DNA of 64,000 bases from Chitinophaga sp. (lineage in GTDB: Bacteria > Bacteroidota > Bacteroidia > Chitinophagales > Chitinophagaceae): positions 310,001 through 374,000 of the forward strand of contig NZ_JAFAIX010000005.1 of NCBI RefSeq assembly GCF_019236475.1, in the 5' to 3' direction. A program made the position numbers and the translations under genes. The notes beneath the pieces are model-generated. The model did no database searches. It was not told where the DNA came from and saw nothing but the letters and a program-made list of their open reading frames with translations. Position 1 is the first letter of the stretch; each line of letters opens with the position of its first letter. Positions 8,479-18,100 of the stretch are shown piece after piece.

Positions 8479-9183
8479 ATGAAAGCAAATATCGCAGAAC
8501 TGCCCTGGGAAGATATTACAAAAAATCTCATGGAACGGGGATATGTAATCGTTCCCCAAGTGCTCAGTGCATCCGAATGTGCAGAGCTTCGTCAAAATTA
8601 CGATCACCCGGCATTGTATCGCAAAACCATTACCATGGCTAGATACCGGTTCGGGCTAGGAGAATATAAATATTTCCGTTATCCATTGCCTCATATCATC
8701 ACGCAACTACGGGAACAAGTATACGAAAAAATTTTACCGGTTGCCAACAACTGGATGCAACAGTTGAAACAGGATACCCGTTTTCCGGATACGCATGCGG
8801 AAATGCGCGCTCGTTGCGCTACCAATAACCAACTATTGCCTACGGTGCTTATTTTGAAATATGGCAAAGAAGGATTTAATACACTCCATCAAGATTTATA
8901 TGGAGACATATTCTTCCCCATGCAAATGGTGTTCATGCTGGATGAACCTGGGGAAGATTATACTGGAGGCGAGTTTGTTATTACAGAACAGATACCTAGA
9001 GCGCAATCCAAAGCCAATGTACTACAACCTCGTCGGGGGGATATGCTCATATTCGCTACCAATTACCGACCTGTTAAAGGTATGCAAGGCTTCTACAAAG
9101 TGAATATGAAACATGGCGTAAGCCCGGTCCATAGCGGGAATCGCCACTCGCTGGGCATTATCTTTCACGATGCACTGACATAA
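8479..9183 (+). CDS. 2OG-Fe(II) oxygenase (prolyl-hydroxylase-like)
   Basis: A 234-residue non-haem iron dioxygenase with a double-stranded beta-helix core. The facial triad is visible as H137-x-D139 in TLHQDLYGD and the distal H212 in KHGVSPVHSG. R222 in GNRHSLGIIF is positioned to bind the 2-oxoglutarate carboxylate. The intervening segment with GGEFVITEQ and QPRRGDMLIF matches the prolyl 4-hydroxylase-like branch. The reaction couples oxidative decarboxylation of 2-oxoglutarate to hydroxylation of a substrate that cannot be identified here. The protein is cytoplasmic, with no signal peptide. It is monocistronic and ends at a bidirectional terminator. Confidence 0.85.
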   Translation: MKANIAELPWEDITKNLMERGYVIVPQVLSASECAELRQNYDHPALYRKTITMARYRFGLGEYKYFRYPLPHIITQLREQVYEKILPVANNWMQQLKQDTRFPDTHAEMRARCATNNQLLPTVLILKYGKEGFNTLHQDLYGDIFFPMQMVFMLDEPGEDYTGGEFVITEQIPRAQSKANVLQPRRGDMLIFATNYRPVKGMQGFYKVNMKHGVSPVHSGNRHSLGIIFHDALT

Positions 9184-9187
9184 AAAA

Positions 9188-9214
9188 AGGCCGCGGTGGC
9201 GGCCTATCTTTATT
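9188..9214. terminator. Bidirectional terminator
   Basis: Stem AGGCCGC/GCGGCCT (9188-9194 with 9199-9205), loop GGTG. It is flanked by seven A on the left and ATCTTTATTT on the right, between the 2OG oxygenase (plus) and the thioredoxin-like gene (minus). Confidence 0.75.
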
Positions 9215-10373
9215 TATTTTCTAACAGTGTCTTCAACACTTGCTGGAGTCTCTCTCCTCGCAGGTTGGAGTCTATAATTTTTCCTGAAGGATCCAACAGG
9301 AAATTGGTAGGGATACTTCTGACGAAATACAATTTAGGAATATCTCCTTCCCATCCTTTCAGCTCACTTACATGATGCCATACCAGGCCGTCTTTCGCGA
9401 TAGCTTCTTCCCATTTAGCTTTTGCATCGGGTTTGTCGAGTGATACGCCCAGGATATCAAATCCTTTTCCTTTGAAGGTTTCATAAGCTTTCACCACATT
9501 CGGATTTTCTGCTCTGCAAGGTCCACACCAGCTTGCCCAGAAGTCGACCAATACATATTTACCTCTCAGATCAGAAAGTTTCATCGTACTGCCATCAGGT
9601 TTAGCTGCGGAGAAATCCGGGGCTACTTGACCAGGTAAAAATTGGGCTGATTTCGCGATATTCTCGGCTACCTTTTTCCCTAGCTCGGAGGCTTTCAATG
9701 CCGAAGAAAATGAGTTAAATAATTGCTGAGCTGGCGCCAGGTCTGTAATACGACGTTCTGTCTGTATGCTCAACAGGTATATGGAAACAAAGCTGTTCGG
9801 ATGCGTTTGCATGAATTTCGTTTTCACGGCATCCTGTTGCACCATATATTTACGAATCAACTGACCTCTCTGACTTATCAGAGAGCTATCCAGTGGCGCT
9901 CCTTCTGCTCGTTTTGTGGTTAGTACACGTATAGAATCCAAAGGCGTTTCAATGGGTTCTAACAGTGCACGCAGACTTTCATAATCCTTATTGACTTCAC
10001 TGCCAGTAACTGGTGATTGCCGTATGGTTTTCCAGTAAACCGAGTCTGCCTGCATATCTATTTTCACCTTATCGCCTGGACCAACGAACAATGATTTTGC
10101 GCCAAGGATGTAAGGTTTGGCAACATCTGGGCTACGGAAAAATAATGTCAAAATAGCGGGATCGATAGTACGTCCTTTAAATGTAAATCCACCTTTGCTG
10201 GCAATAGTAGAGTCAATTGGCGCCCCTTTCAGGTGTGTCCCTTCCCCGTCATAAAGGAAAATTTTTGCGCCGTTCAATGAGGCAGGTACTTTTCCCTGGA
10301 TGTTATAATCTTGTTGTGCAAACAGGGATACAGACGAACATAGGGCTGTTGCTAATAATACGATAGGTTTCAT
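9210..10373 (-). CDS. TlpA-like thiol-disulfide oxidoreductase with DUF4369-type N domain
   Basis: Starting at ATG 10373 gives a 387-residue protein with signal peptide MKPIVLLATALCSSVSLFAQ; an in-frame ATG 42 bases upstream would bury this signal. Residues about 22-120 (YNIQGKVPASLNGAKIFLYDG) resemble the DUF4369 domain that precedes many Bacteroidota thioredoxins. After a helical linker, the C-terminal domain has APDFSAAKPDGSTMKLSDLRG, the redox site WASWCGPCRAENP (CxxC) and the cis-proline segment SIPTNFLLDPSG. It should act in the periplasm, reducing or isomerising disulfides of exported proteins, possibly in cytochrome c maturation or stress resistance. It is probably transcribed alone, since terminators flank it on both sides. 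Confidence 0.9.
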   Translation of the reverse strand: MKPIVLLATALCSSVSLFAQQDYNIQGKVPASLNGAKIFLYDGEGTHLKGAPIDSTIASKGGFTFKGRTIDPAILTLFFRSPDVAKPYILGAKSLFVGPGDKVKIDMQADSVYWKTIRQSPVTGSEVNKDYESLRALLEPIETPLDSIRVLTTKRAEGAPLDSSLISQRGQLIRKYMVQQDAVKTKFMQTHPNSFVSIYLLSIQTERRITDLAPAQQLFNSFSSALKASELGKKVAENIAKSAQFLPGQVAPDFSAAKPDGSTMKLSDLRGKYVLVDFWASWCGPCRAENPNVVKAYETFKGKGFDILGVSLDKPDAKAKWEEAIAKDGLVWHHVSELKGWEGDIPKLYFVRSIPTNFLLDPSGKIIDSNLRGERLQQVLKTLLENK

Positions 10374-10522
10374 GTATAATTTGCTGGTTGGTTTTGTGAC
10401 AGACTCAATCTGCAATTTTTTTTGTTATAGGGAGACACGTGTTCCACTAGCGGCAATAGTAAACGGTTAATTGGCAAGGGTTTACTATGGAATACGTTTA
10501 GTCGTTTAGGTTATCTAGTCAT

Positions 10523-10556
10523 CAACAAAAAGGTCGCAAATGCGACCTTTTTGTTG
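10523..10556 (-). terminator. Terminator of the sulfatase gene
   Basis: Perfect 16-base inverted repeat (CAACAAAAAGGTCGCA with its complement) around an AA loop, 20 bases past the sulfatase stop. On the minus strand the GC stem TGCGACC/GGTCGCA runs into TTTTTG. The rest of the stretch between the thioredoxin and sulfatase genes shows nothing else. Confidence 0.8.
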
Positions 10557-10575
10557 AATTTATTTAAAACTTTTC

Positions 10576-11904
10576 TTAGTTAGGGGTATTCCCGTCATAT
10601 TTATCCAGCAAGGCTTCCAGCTCTTTCACTTTTTCTGGATATTGCTCTGCCAAGTTGTTTTTTTCTCTTACATCTTCTTTCAGATTAAACAACTCCGAAA
10701 CTTTCGGTGTGCCCTGCGCGCCACCACGACGGAATTTCCAATCACCCACCCGAATTGCTTCCGCTACGCCATAGTTGACATAATAAATCGGAGAATGGTT
10801 ATAATGCGCGATTTTACCCGTCAGCAGACTATCTACAGCCTCGCCGTCAATTTTTCTACCTTTTGGCAATGGCGCACCAGTCCATTTGGCGAGGGTTGGC
10901 AGCACATCCATACTGGTGAATGCATCTGGAATTTCTTTTCCTACTGGCGTATGATTTTTCCAATAGATGATGAAAGGCACCCGATGACCACCTTCATAAG
11001 TATCTCCTTTGTGACCACGGAATATTCCTTGGCTACCTACATGCCATGGCTTAGTATGCCCGTCTTTGGACATACGGTCTGGAAAATCGATCCAAGGGCC
11101 GTTGTCGCTGCTGAAAATAAAGATGGTATTATCCGCCAAACCTTGCTTTTCCAGGGCATCCCAAAGCAGGGCCAGATTAGCGTCAATCTCTTCAATCACA
11201 TCTCCGTATAGACCACCCTTGGAATTTCCTTTAAATTTACCGGAGGCATCTACTGGCAAATGTGGCATATTATGCGCCAGGTACAGGAAGAAAGGCTTGT
11301 CCTTCTTCTGTGTACGGATGTATTTAATCGCTTCCTGGGTGTACAAGCCTGTCAGGGAAGTATCCTGCGGGCGATAGATTTCAGGCGTCCGGTCGCGGAA
11401 GATTTTAATAGTGGTATCTGTAGCTACATATGGAGGTCTATAATCGTGGCTATAGAGCATCCCGAAATAATGGTCAAATCCTTGGGCATTGGGCAAGTTA
11501 TAGGGATGTATGTCTCCCATATGCCATTTTCCTATCATGCATGTGTTATAGCCTACTCCTTTCAACATTTCCGCAATGGTGACATCCTCATCTGGCAACC
11601 CGATTTTATAACCGGGAGGGATTGGAAAGTTCAGTCCAGAGCGGGTTGGATAACGCCCTGTCATCAAGGATACCCTAGAAGGGGTACAGGTAGGTGAAGA
11701 CACCATGTATCCAGTAGCTTTCACGCCTTTGGTAGCTATCTTGTCCAAGAATGGCGTACGAATCAGCGGATTCCCATAACAGCTTAGATCGCTGTATCCC
11801 ATATCATCCGTCAATACGAAGATGACATTCGGTCTTTTCTGTGCGGAGGCATCAACCATGCATCCTGCTGCCAATAATAGCAACGCAAGTAATTTCTTTT
11901 TCAT
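10576..11904 (-). CDS. Family S1 sulfatase (arylsulfatase A-like)
   Basis: From ATG 11904 the product is 442 residues with signal peptide MKKKLLALLLLAAGCMVDASAQ. An upstream in-frame start at 11928 is rejected because it overlaps a promoter -7 element. The catalytic nucleophile motif CTPSR (C73 with this start), inside SPTCTPSRVSLMTGRYP, is the Cys type that must be oxidised to formylglycine. Metal ligands are visible in FVLTDDMGYSD and SSDNGPW. Other conserved pieces are GKWHMG and HNMPHLPV. It should hydrolyse sulfate esters of carbohydrates in the periplasm. No sulfatase-maturing enzyme is encoded in this window, so maturation must be supplied from elsewhere. It stands alone, away from the polysaccharide locus at 29-45 kb. 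Confidence 0.93.
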   Translation of the reverse strand: MKKKLLALLLLAAGCMVDASAQKRPNVIFVLTDDMGYSDLSCYGNPLIRTPFLDKIATKGVKATGYMVSSPTCTPSRVSLMTGRYPTRSGLNFPIPPGYKIGLPDEDVTIAEMLKGVGYNTCMIGKWHMGDIHPYNLPNAQGFDHYFGMLYSHDYRPPYVATDTTIKIFRDRTPEIYRPQDTSLTGLYTQEAIKYIRTQKKDKPFFLYLAHNMPHLPVDASGKFKGNSKGGLYGDVIEEIDANLALLWDALEKQGLADNTIFIFSSDNGPWIDFPDRMSKDGHTKPWHVGSQGIFRGHKGDTYEGGHRVPFIIYWKNHTPVGKEIPDAFTSMDVLPTLAKWTGAPLPKGRKIDGEAVDSLLTGKIAHYNHSPIYYVNYGVAEAIRVGDWKFRRGGAQGTPKVSELFNLKEDVREKNNLAEQYPEKVKELEALLDKYDGNTPN

Positions 11905-11925
11905 TTGTTCAGCTTTCCAGAGAAC

Positions 11926-11933
11926 CAAAGATA
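11926..11933 (-). promoter_or_regulatory. Candidate -7 element TATCTTTG upstream of the sulfatase
   Basis: TATCTTTG on the minus strand, 21 bases upstream of ATG 11904, matches TAnnTTTG. No TTG sits at the ideal distance upstream, so only half of the consensus is supported. It helps to reject the longer sulfatase frame. Confidence 0.4.
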
Positions 11934-11971
11934 ATATCTGCCCGCATTAAAATCATGATAATTTCATCCAT

Positions 11972-11999
11972 AAAAAAAACAAGCCCCGGAAGGGGCCTG
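11972..11999 (-). terminator. Terminator of the giant-protein/PorP/OmpA operon
   Basis: On the minus strand, an 8-base stem with one mismatch (CAGGCCCC/GGGGCTTG) around a 4-base loop is followed by a run of eight T. It lies 67 bases beyond the OmpA-family stop, at the end of a three-gene operon. Confidence 0.75.
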
Positions 12000-12066
12000 T
12001 CTGCATAGTTCTGCTAATAGTTGTCTGAAGGGGTTATTCACTGTATGTCGCTTAATTAATGTCAGT

Positions 12067-14046
12067 TTATTCGTGTAAAATCTCGACTTCTGTTCTGCGG
12101 TTCACTTCATGTTCTGCATCTGTGCATTTCACCCCTTTCTTACAGTGGTTCAACAGATGCATATCTCCTCCCCCTGCTGAGCTGATCCTTCTTTTGTCTA
12201 TGCCTTGCGAAATGAGATATTGTACCGCTGCTGCGGCCCGCTTACGCGATAACTGTAGGTTATAGGCAGCACTACCCCTACTATCCGTATACGCTACCAA
12301 GCGCACGCGCATACTGGGATGCGCCCGCAGGGTATTCGCCAGGGAATCCAATATCAGTGCGGCATCCGGGCGTATATTCCATTTGTTATAATCGTAGTTC
12401 AGGTTTTGCAGGATGAACTTATCGCCCGTATGGAGTTGCTTTTCTATGCAAATATCTTTAAAGACGGTTTCCCCATCTTTCATACCGCGTGTAGTGAACG
12501 TGAGAGAATCCACGCGTCTTCCATTTTCATGGATGCGGATAACATAATCGGTTTCTTTTTCCAGCGTCAGTTGAATATTCCTATCCGTATCGCCACTGAA
12601 GCACCAGCCCATATCGCGTTGTTTGTTGTATAGGTAGACACACTGTCCTCGGAGTGGCGTGCATACCTTTCCAACGAAAGGAATAGTTAATCCAGGGGTT
12701 TCTGGCCTATATAAGAGCGGCATCTCATGGACGGAGTAGATGTCGTCTCCCCCAAATCCTCCTGGCCTATTGGATGCAAAATAACCGCCGCCATCTGTGT
12801 AGGTAGTAAAGTAAAAGTCATCACCTGGGGAATTATAGGGATAGCGCAGGTTTTGCGGGGCACTCCATTGCGATTTACTACCGGTGCTTCGGAACATATC
12901 AAATCCCCCCATGCCTGGCCAGCCAGTACTGCTGAAATACAAAGTACCTTCAGGGCCAATGGTAGGAAATTCCTCATCATCCGCGGTATTGATAGATGGG
13001 CCACAATTAACAGGCGCACTCCATTTGCCGTCCGCTTGTCTTTCACAATACCAAATATCTGTACCACCTTGTCCGCCTGGCATATCGGATGCGAAATACA
13101 GGATATTATCATCCGGACTTAAGGCCGCATGCCCCAGTGAATACTCTCCCGGTTTATTGTATGGGAACGGCTGCGGCGCTGTCCATTGATGATTAGCATC
13201 TTTCGTGGTTGTATAAAGTTCCAACCGGCGATAACCATAAGTTATCTTACATGGTTTTTTCATTTTTACGACGGGGATCTTTTTATCCGGATCTGTGAGC
13301 GTTACATAACCTGTGTTGAAAGATTTATCAAATGCGATAGGGCCAACATGGTAACGGGAATGGTTCAACGCAGGCGAAAAATCATCGAGGTACACCGCTC
13401 CGTTATTACTGGTATCCGCGCTATAGAGGTTGTAAAAAGCTCTTCTCGTACGTCCGTAATCATTACGATTAAATCTACTGCCTGGTTTCAATCTGTCTTT
13501 TAGTAGGGTATCAGACATAAATACTACTCCTCCTGGAAAACGTGTAGCCCCCCAATCAGAGTGACTACTGTTCAACCGCGCTTCATTGTGAATACTTATA
13601 TCTAGTGGATGCTGCATCCAGTTCACTGCGGAATCACAACCTGCGATTCGCACCTGTACGCCAGGAGCATTGGGATTAGCTTGTGCATATTGTTGATAGG
13701 CAGCTTTTGCTTCTTCATAACGACCCAAACTTTTCAAAGCATCGGCGTAGTAAAATCGGCTCTCTGCCGGTGCATCGCTGTGGGTGAGCAATTTGCCGTA
13801 CCATTCCACCGCATCTTTATAATCATCTGTTGCACTGTAACAATCTGCCAGCCTCGCCAGCACTGCCGTTGGTGTTTTGTCTTTTTTCTTCTCTGCGATA
13901 CGTTTATACATCGATGCTGCACGGGCGTATTCGAATTTATCATACAATATGTCTGCCTGCGCCAGCAAAGTTTTTTGTTCCTGTGCCCCGGCTATTTGGC
14001 TCATAAAAAACAGGGAGAGTAAAATTAAAATCCTTCTCATAGTCAA
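12067..14046 (-). CDS. PorE-like TPR-PD40-OmpA outer-membrane/peptidoglycan protein
   Basis: A 659-residue exported protein (MRRILILLSLFFMSQIAGAQ near the start). Residues about 25-125 are TPR-like helices (LYDKFEYARAASMYKRIAE, SLGRYEEAKAAYQQYAQ). About 220-450 contain PD40/WD40-type propeller blades (DDNILYFASDMPGGQGGTDI, GGGYFASNRPGGFGGDDIYS). About 455-540 form a small beta domain. The C terminus (about 545-659) is an OmpA peptidoglycan-binding domain (RLVAYTDSRGSAAYNLQLS, RRTEVEI). This order matches PorE of the type IX secretion system and related proteins that lie beside PorP/SprF genes. It follows the PorP/SprF gene by 21 bases and shares its operon. The likely role is to link the surface protein and its PorP/SprF partner to peptidoglycan. 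That role is inferred from architecture and synteny. Confidence 0.85.
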   Translation of the reverse strand: MTMRRILILLSLFFMSQIAGAQEQKTLLAQADILYDKFEYARAASMYKRIAEKKKDKTPTAVLARLADCYSATDDYKDAVEWYGKLLTHSDAPAESRFYYADALKSLGRYEEAKAAYQQYAQANPNAPGVQVRIAGCDSAVNWMQHPLDISIHNEARLNSSHSDWGATRFPGGVVFMSDTLLKDRLKPGSRFNRNDYGRTRRAFYNLYSADTSNNGAVYLDDFSPALNHSRYHVGPIAFDKSFNTGYVTLTDPDKKIPVVKMKKPCKITYGYRRLELYTTTKDANHQWTAPQPFPYNKPGEYSLGHAALSPDDNILYFASDMPGGQGGTDIWYCERQADGKWSAPVNCGPSINTADDEEFPTIGPEGTLYFSSTGWPGMGGFDMFRSTGSKSQWSAPQNLRYPYNSPGDDFYFTTYTDGGGYFASNRPGGFGGDDIYSVHEMPLLYRPETPGLTIPFVGKVCTPLRGQCVYLYNKQRDMGWCFSGDTDRNIQLTLEKETDYVIRIHENGRRVDSLTFTTRGMKDGETVFKDICIEKQLHTGDKFILQNLNYDYNKWNIRPDAALILDSLANTLRAHPSMRVRLVAYTDSRGSAAYNLQLSRKRAAAAVQYLISQGIDKRRISSAGGGDMHLLNHCKKGVKCTDAEHEVNRRTEVEILHE

Positions 14047-14067
14047 TGTTTATAGCATCATGCAGCA

Positions 14068-15087
14068 TTAGAAATAGCGGGGACTTGTTACCCTGGTTCG
14101 TTTGCCTGTAAACAAGTAGCCGATCGATAGTTCATGAGATCCACTTTGATAGGAAGCCATTTTATTGATCGTAAGATCATAAGCATAACCTATGCGCAGT
14201 TGTTGTGTCACATTAAACTGCACCATGGCACTGGCGGCATCCAGTTGTTCCAGATCGTTGCTCAGTGCGGATTTATTCCATATTTTGATGCCAGTACGAT
14301 AGGAACCGCCTACCCATAAACGATCAGCGATGAGCAGTAAGGCGGTGAAATCAAAATTGGAGGGGCCTTTGAAATCCTCTTTCCAGAGCACAGAAGGTTT
14401 CAACTTCAGGTTGTCGGAGAGGTTCAGCATAAGCCCTGCATTTACATACATGTGCTGGGTTTTGCGGATGGTTTTATATTGATAGCCTTTCCAATAGTAG
14501 CGGGAAGCATCCGTATAAAGGGAAAACAAGTCCATCACAGAAGCGCCAACATACCAGGTGGGAGTATAATAGTACACCCCGAAACGGGCATCTGGAATCC
14601 AGGTAGAAGCACGGCCCATGGGAATAGCGGGGTCGTTAGCGTCATTGTATACTAAGGCTGATCCATCAATCGCATATTGTGTAACGCCAGCGCCTATACC
14701 CAAACAAAGCCTTTTATCACCGTCTTCATTGACAGGAATCCGGTAGGAGTACATACCATAGATAGAGGTTGCATCCTGTGGCCCTAGTTTATCATATAGG
14801 ATCTGCATCCCAAGGCCCACCCTTGCATCCCGCGAGGAAGTGAGGGCACCATCTACGGAAACACCGCCTGTTTGCGGCCCTCCGGGGAAACTCACCCATT
14901 GCTTACGGTAAATGGCGTTTGCAAAGAGATCTTCTTTATACCCTGCATATGCCGGATTTACGGACAGCATATTAAATACATATTGACTAAACTGTAGATT
15001 TTGCTGGGCCACCACCTGGCGAGGAAACAGTAACACCAGCAACATGCTCAGCACTAATCCATATTCCTTTTTAAAATTAAATCCCAT
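14068..15087 (-). CDS. PorP/SprF-family type IX secretion membrane protein
   Basis: A 339-residue outer-membrane beta-barrel with a signal peptide (MLLVLLFPRQVVAQ) and the family-typical start QNLQFSQYVFNMLSVNPAYAGYKEDL, followed by alternating beta-strands and the end segment HELSIGYLF. Known relatives, such as SprF beside SprB in Flavobacterium, are needed to secrete or display proteins with a type B C-terminal sorting domain. Here it directly follows, 29 bases downstream, the gene for a 3630-residue protein carrying that very domain. The pairing therefore predicts its cargo. It is the second gene of the operon. Confidence 0.92.
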   Translation of the reverse strand: MGFNFKKEYGLVLSMLLVLLFPRQVVAQQNLQFSQYVFNMLSVNPAYAGYKEDLFANAIYRKQWVSFPGGPQTGGVSVDGALTSSRDARVGLGMQILYDKLGPQDATSIYGMYSYRIPVNEDGDKRLCLGIGAGVTQYAIDGSALVYNDANDPAIPMGRASTWIPDARFGVYYYTPTWYVGASVMDLFSLYTDASRYYWKGYQYKTIRKTQHMYVNAGLMLNLSDNLKLKPSVLWKEDFKGPSNFDFTALLLIADRLWVGGSYRTGIKIWNKSALSNDLEQLDAASAMVQFNVTQQLRIGYAYDLTINKMASYQSGSHELSIGYLFTGKRTRVTSPRYF

Positions 15088-15116
15088 AGGAAAATTTTTA
15101 TGTCAATAAGTAATTT

Positions 15117-18100
15117 TTATCGTAGCAGTTCTATCCAGCCTTTGTATTCGCGGATTCCCTGCGTTGGACTATTCAGCTTCAGGATGTAATAGTAGGTACC
15201 TTCATTCAGGCCATCTCCATTCCATTTATTATCATAATTCTTGTTCTGGTACACCTGATTACCCCACCTGTTATAAATAAATACCGCAGATCCTGGATAG
15301 CGTTGCAACCCTTCAATCACCCAGAAATCATTTTTACCATCGCCATTTGGAGTAACTACATTCGGGATGAAAATATCATCACCGGTGATAGGCACTCTAG
15401 TGATGGTGCTAGTATTATCAGAGAGGTCCACATCTAATTCAGTAGCGCTGACGGTAGCTGTATTGCCCACGTCTCCCCCATTTACCAACTTCAAGGTAAA
15501 CTGCAGGGTGGCCGATTGTCCGCTCGGCATTGCAGGAATAGTCCAGATGATATTTCCACTAGCCGCATCGTATACAGCGGAGCCTACACTTGGCGTGAAT
15601 GTCAACGGTACGCCCAGTTCACTTTCCAAGTGATCTGTCATGATCACATTGGTAGCTGTATCTGGCCCTTGGTTGGTGGCCGTAACTGTGAATTGCAGTA
15701 CCTGTCCTACTTTCAGCGGCGGAATGGTATTCAACTGTTTGGTTACTTTCATGTTTGCAAACCTGGCGCTAGTAATCGTCACCACCGAAGTATCCGGAAT
15801 CGTGACATCCGGTGGACCAGTGATAATAGCCACATTCCTGATGACTGCCATACCAGTAATCGTTGCGGTATAGCTCCAGGTCAATGTTTCACCCGCATTC
15901 AGTAATCCTATATTCCAGGTGATCACACCATTACTGAGACTTACTGTACCACGTGGAGGGTTGCCAAATATTGGCGTACCCAGCACACTGGCAGGTGGCA
16001 ATGAATCCGTTACTACAACTGGGTTTACACCCGCTTGTCCATGGTTGGTTACAGACAGAGAATAAGTGATCTGCTGACCTGGTTTGTAAGGACCAGGATT
16101 GACAGATTTATTCACATCCAATTGCGCTTTCGCCAACACAGTAGTAACAATTGTATTGCTGGTATTATTGGAACTGTCTGGATCCGTCAAACCCGCAGGG
16201 GTATTCACAGTGGCAGTGTTACGGAGTGTACCTGGTGCGCTGGCGGTTCCTGTAATGCGTAATGTCACAGCACCTTGTACCGGGAAAGTATTGATCGCAA
16301 TAGTAGCAGTACCATTTACGATGGACGGTACTATATTCGCTGCCCCGTTGGAAGTGGACAAGATATTGATCACCGGTTGCAGCAGACCTGTTGGCAGTAC
16401 ATCTTGTACTTTCGCGCCATCAGCAGATGATGGGCCCATATTCACTACCAGCAAATCGTAGGTGATGGTCTGACCCACATATACCTGCTCACTGCCGGTT
16501 TTCTGTATGGAAAGATCCGCCTGGCTGCCAATTATACTCTGTACCGTATTGGAAGGTTGCTGCGCGCCATTCAATGTTAGATTTGCCACATTGGTAACAG
16601 TACCTGCGGGAGCATCTTGTCTTACCGTTCCTGTGACCACAATTTGTATACTGCTGGTATCTACACCTGGGATAGTAGCTATCACATTTACGGCATTACC
16701 ACTACCTGTAGTACCCTGGGATACACTCGCAGTATGTTTCGTAGTGGTAGTCCAGGTTACATTGGTCAGGACGCTTGGTACAGCGTCTGTGATGATGACA
16801 TTGCTGGCTGTTTTTGCACCCGTATTCACCACATTGATCACATAGGTAGCCTGCTTGCCTCTCACCAGGGTAGCAGGGCCAGTTTTGGTGATATTCAATT
16901 GCACCTGGTTAGTGCCCGAATTACCCAAAACATGGGTAGATATACTGGAAGATTGCGGGGTAGTACCGATTTCGGCAGGCGTCACGATGGCCGTATTCGT
17001 AATATTACTGCCTGTATCAACAGTAGGTGCTATGATACCTTTCACTGCAATATTTATGATATTGCCTGCGCCTGTCGGCAGATTGCCAGTCAGGCTGACA
17101 GCATTGCCTGTTCCAGAAGTAGCGCTGGTGATACTCGCTTTACCGCTGGCTGTGGCAGTCCATGTTACATTAGTAATGGCCGCAGGCACCGCATCTGAAA
17201 CCTGGAAGTTAACAGCATCACTCAGACTTGTATTCTGCACTTTGATATTATAAGTCAGGCTATCTCCGGCGGATGCCTTAGACGGTCCTGTTTTACTGAT
17301 AGTTAATACCGGTAAGCCTCTTACAATTGTTTGCACCACTGTAGAGGAATCTGGCACACCGGTTTCTGATGGTGTGATGGTCGCCATATTACGGAGCGTA
17401 TCCCTGAAGGAAGAACTGGTGTTACCATTGATAATAACTGTAATACTATTGCTGGCACCTGGCGGGATATTCGCTGTCAACTGTACAGTATTGCCGGTAC
17501 CAGTGCTAGCCCCAACAATGCTGGCAGCGCCTTGCGCCGTAGCAGACCAGGTCACTTGCTGAATAGCCGCTGGTACAATATCCCGGATCACGGCATTGGT
17601 AGCATTACTTGGACCTGCATTCAGTGCCGTAATCGTATACGTGATAGGCTGACCAGATTGTAATTGTGATGGGCCCATTTTCAGGATTTCTACACCAGGC
17701 GTTTGCGTTACCACTGTTTGGATGGTGCTGGTATCAGCAAGTACACCTAGTTCCGCAGGTTGTACGATCGCGGTATTGGTAATAGTACCGACATAAGCAG
17801 GATCTATTACACCCATTATATTCACGAGTATATTTCCTTGCGGCGGAATATTTGCTTTCAACTGAACATTATTGCTAGTGCCACTACTATCCGTAACAAT
17901 CGTACTACCATTGCTGCTGCTGGCTTTCCAAGTAACCTGTGTAATGCTTGTAGGGATTACATCCTGTATAAGCGCCCCTGTGGCATTGCTCGCACCGTTG
18001 TTGGTGATCATGAGCAAGTAGTTGACCGGCGCGCCGGCAGCATTATAGGATGGACCACTCTTACGGATATCCAACAGCGGTTTGCTAACAATGAGCGTAG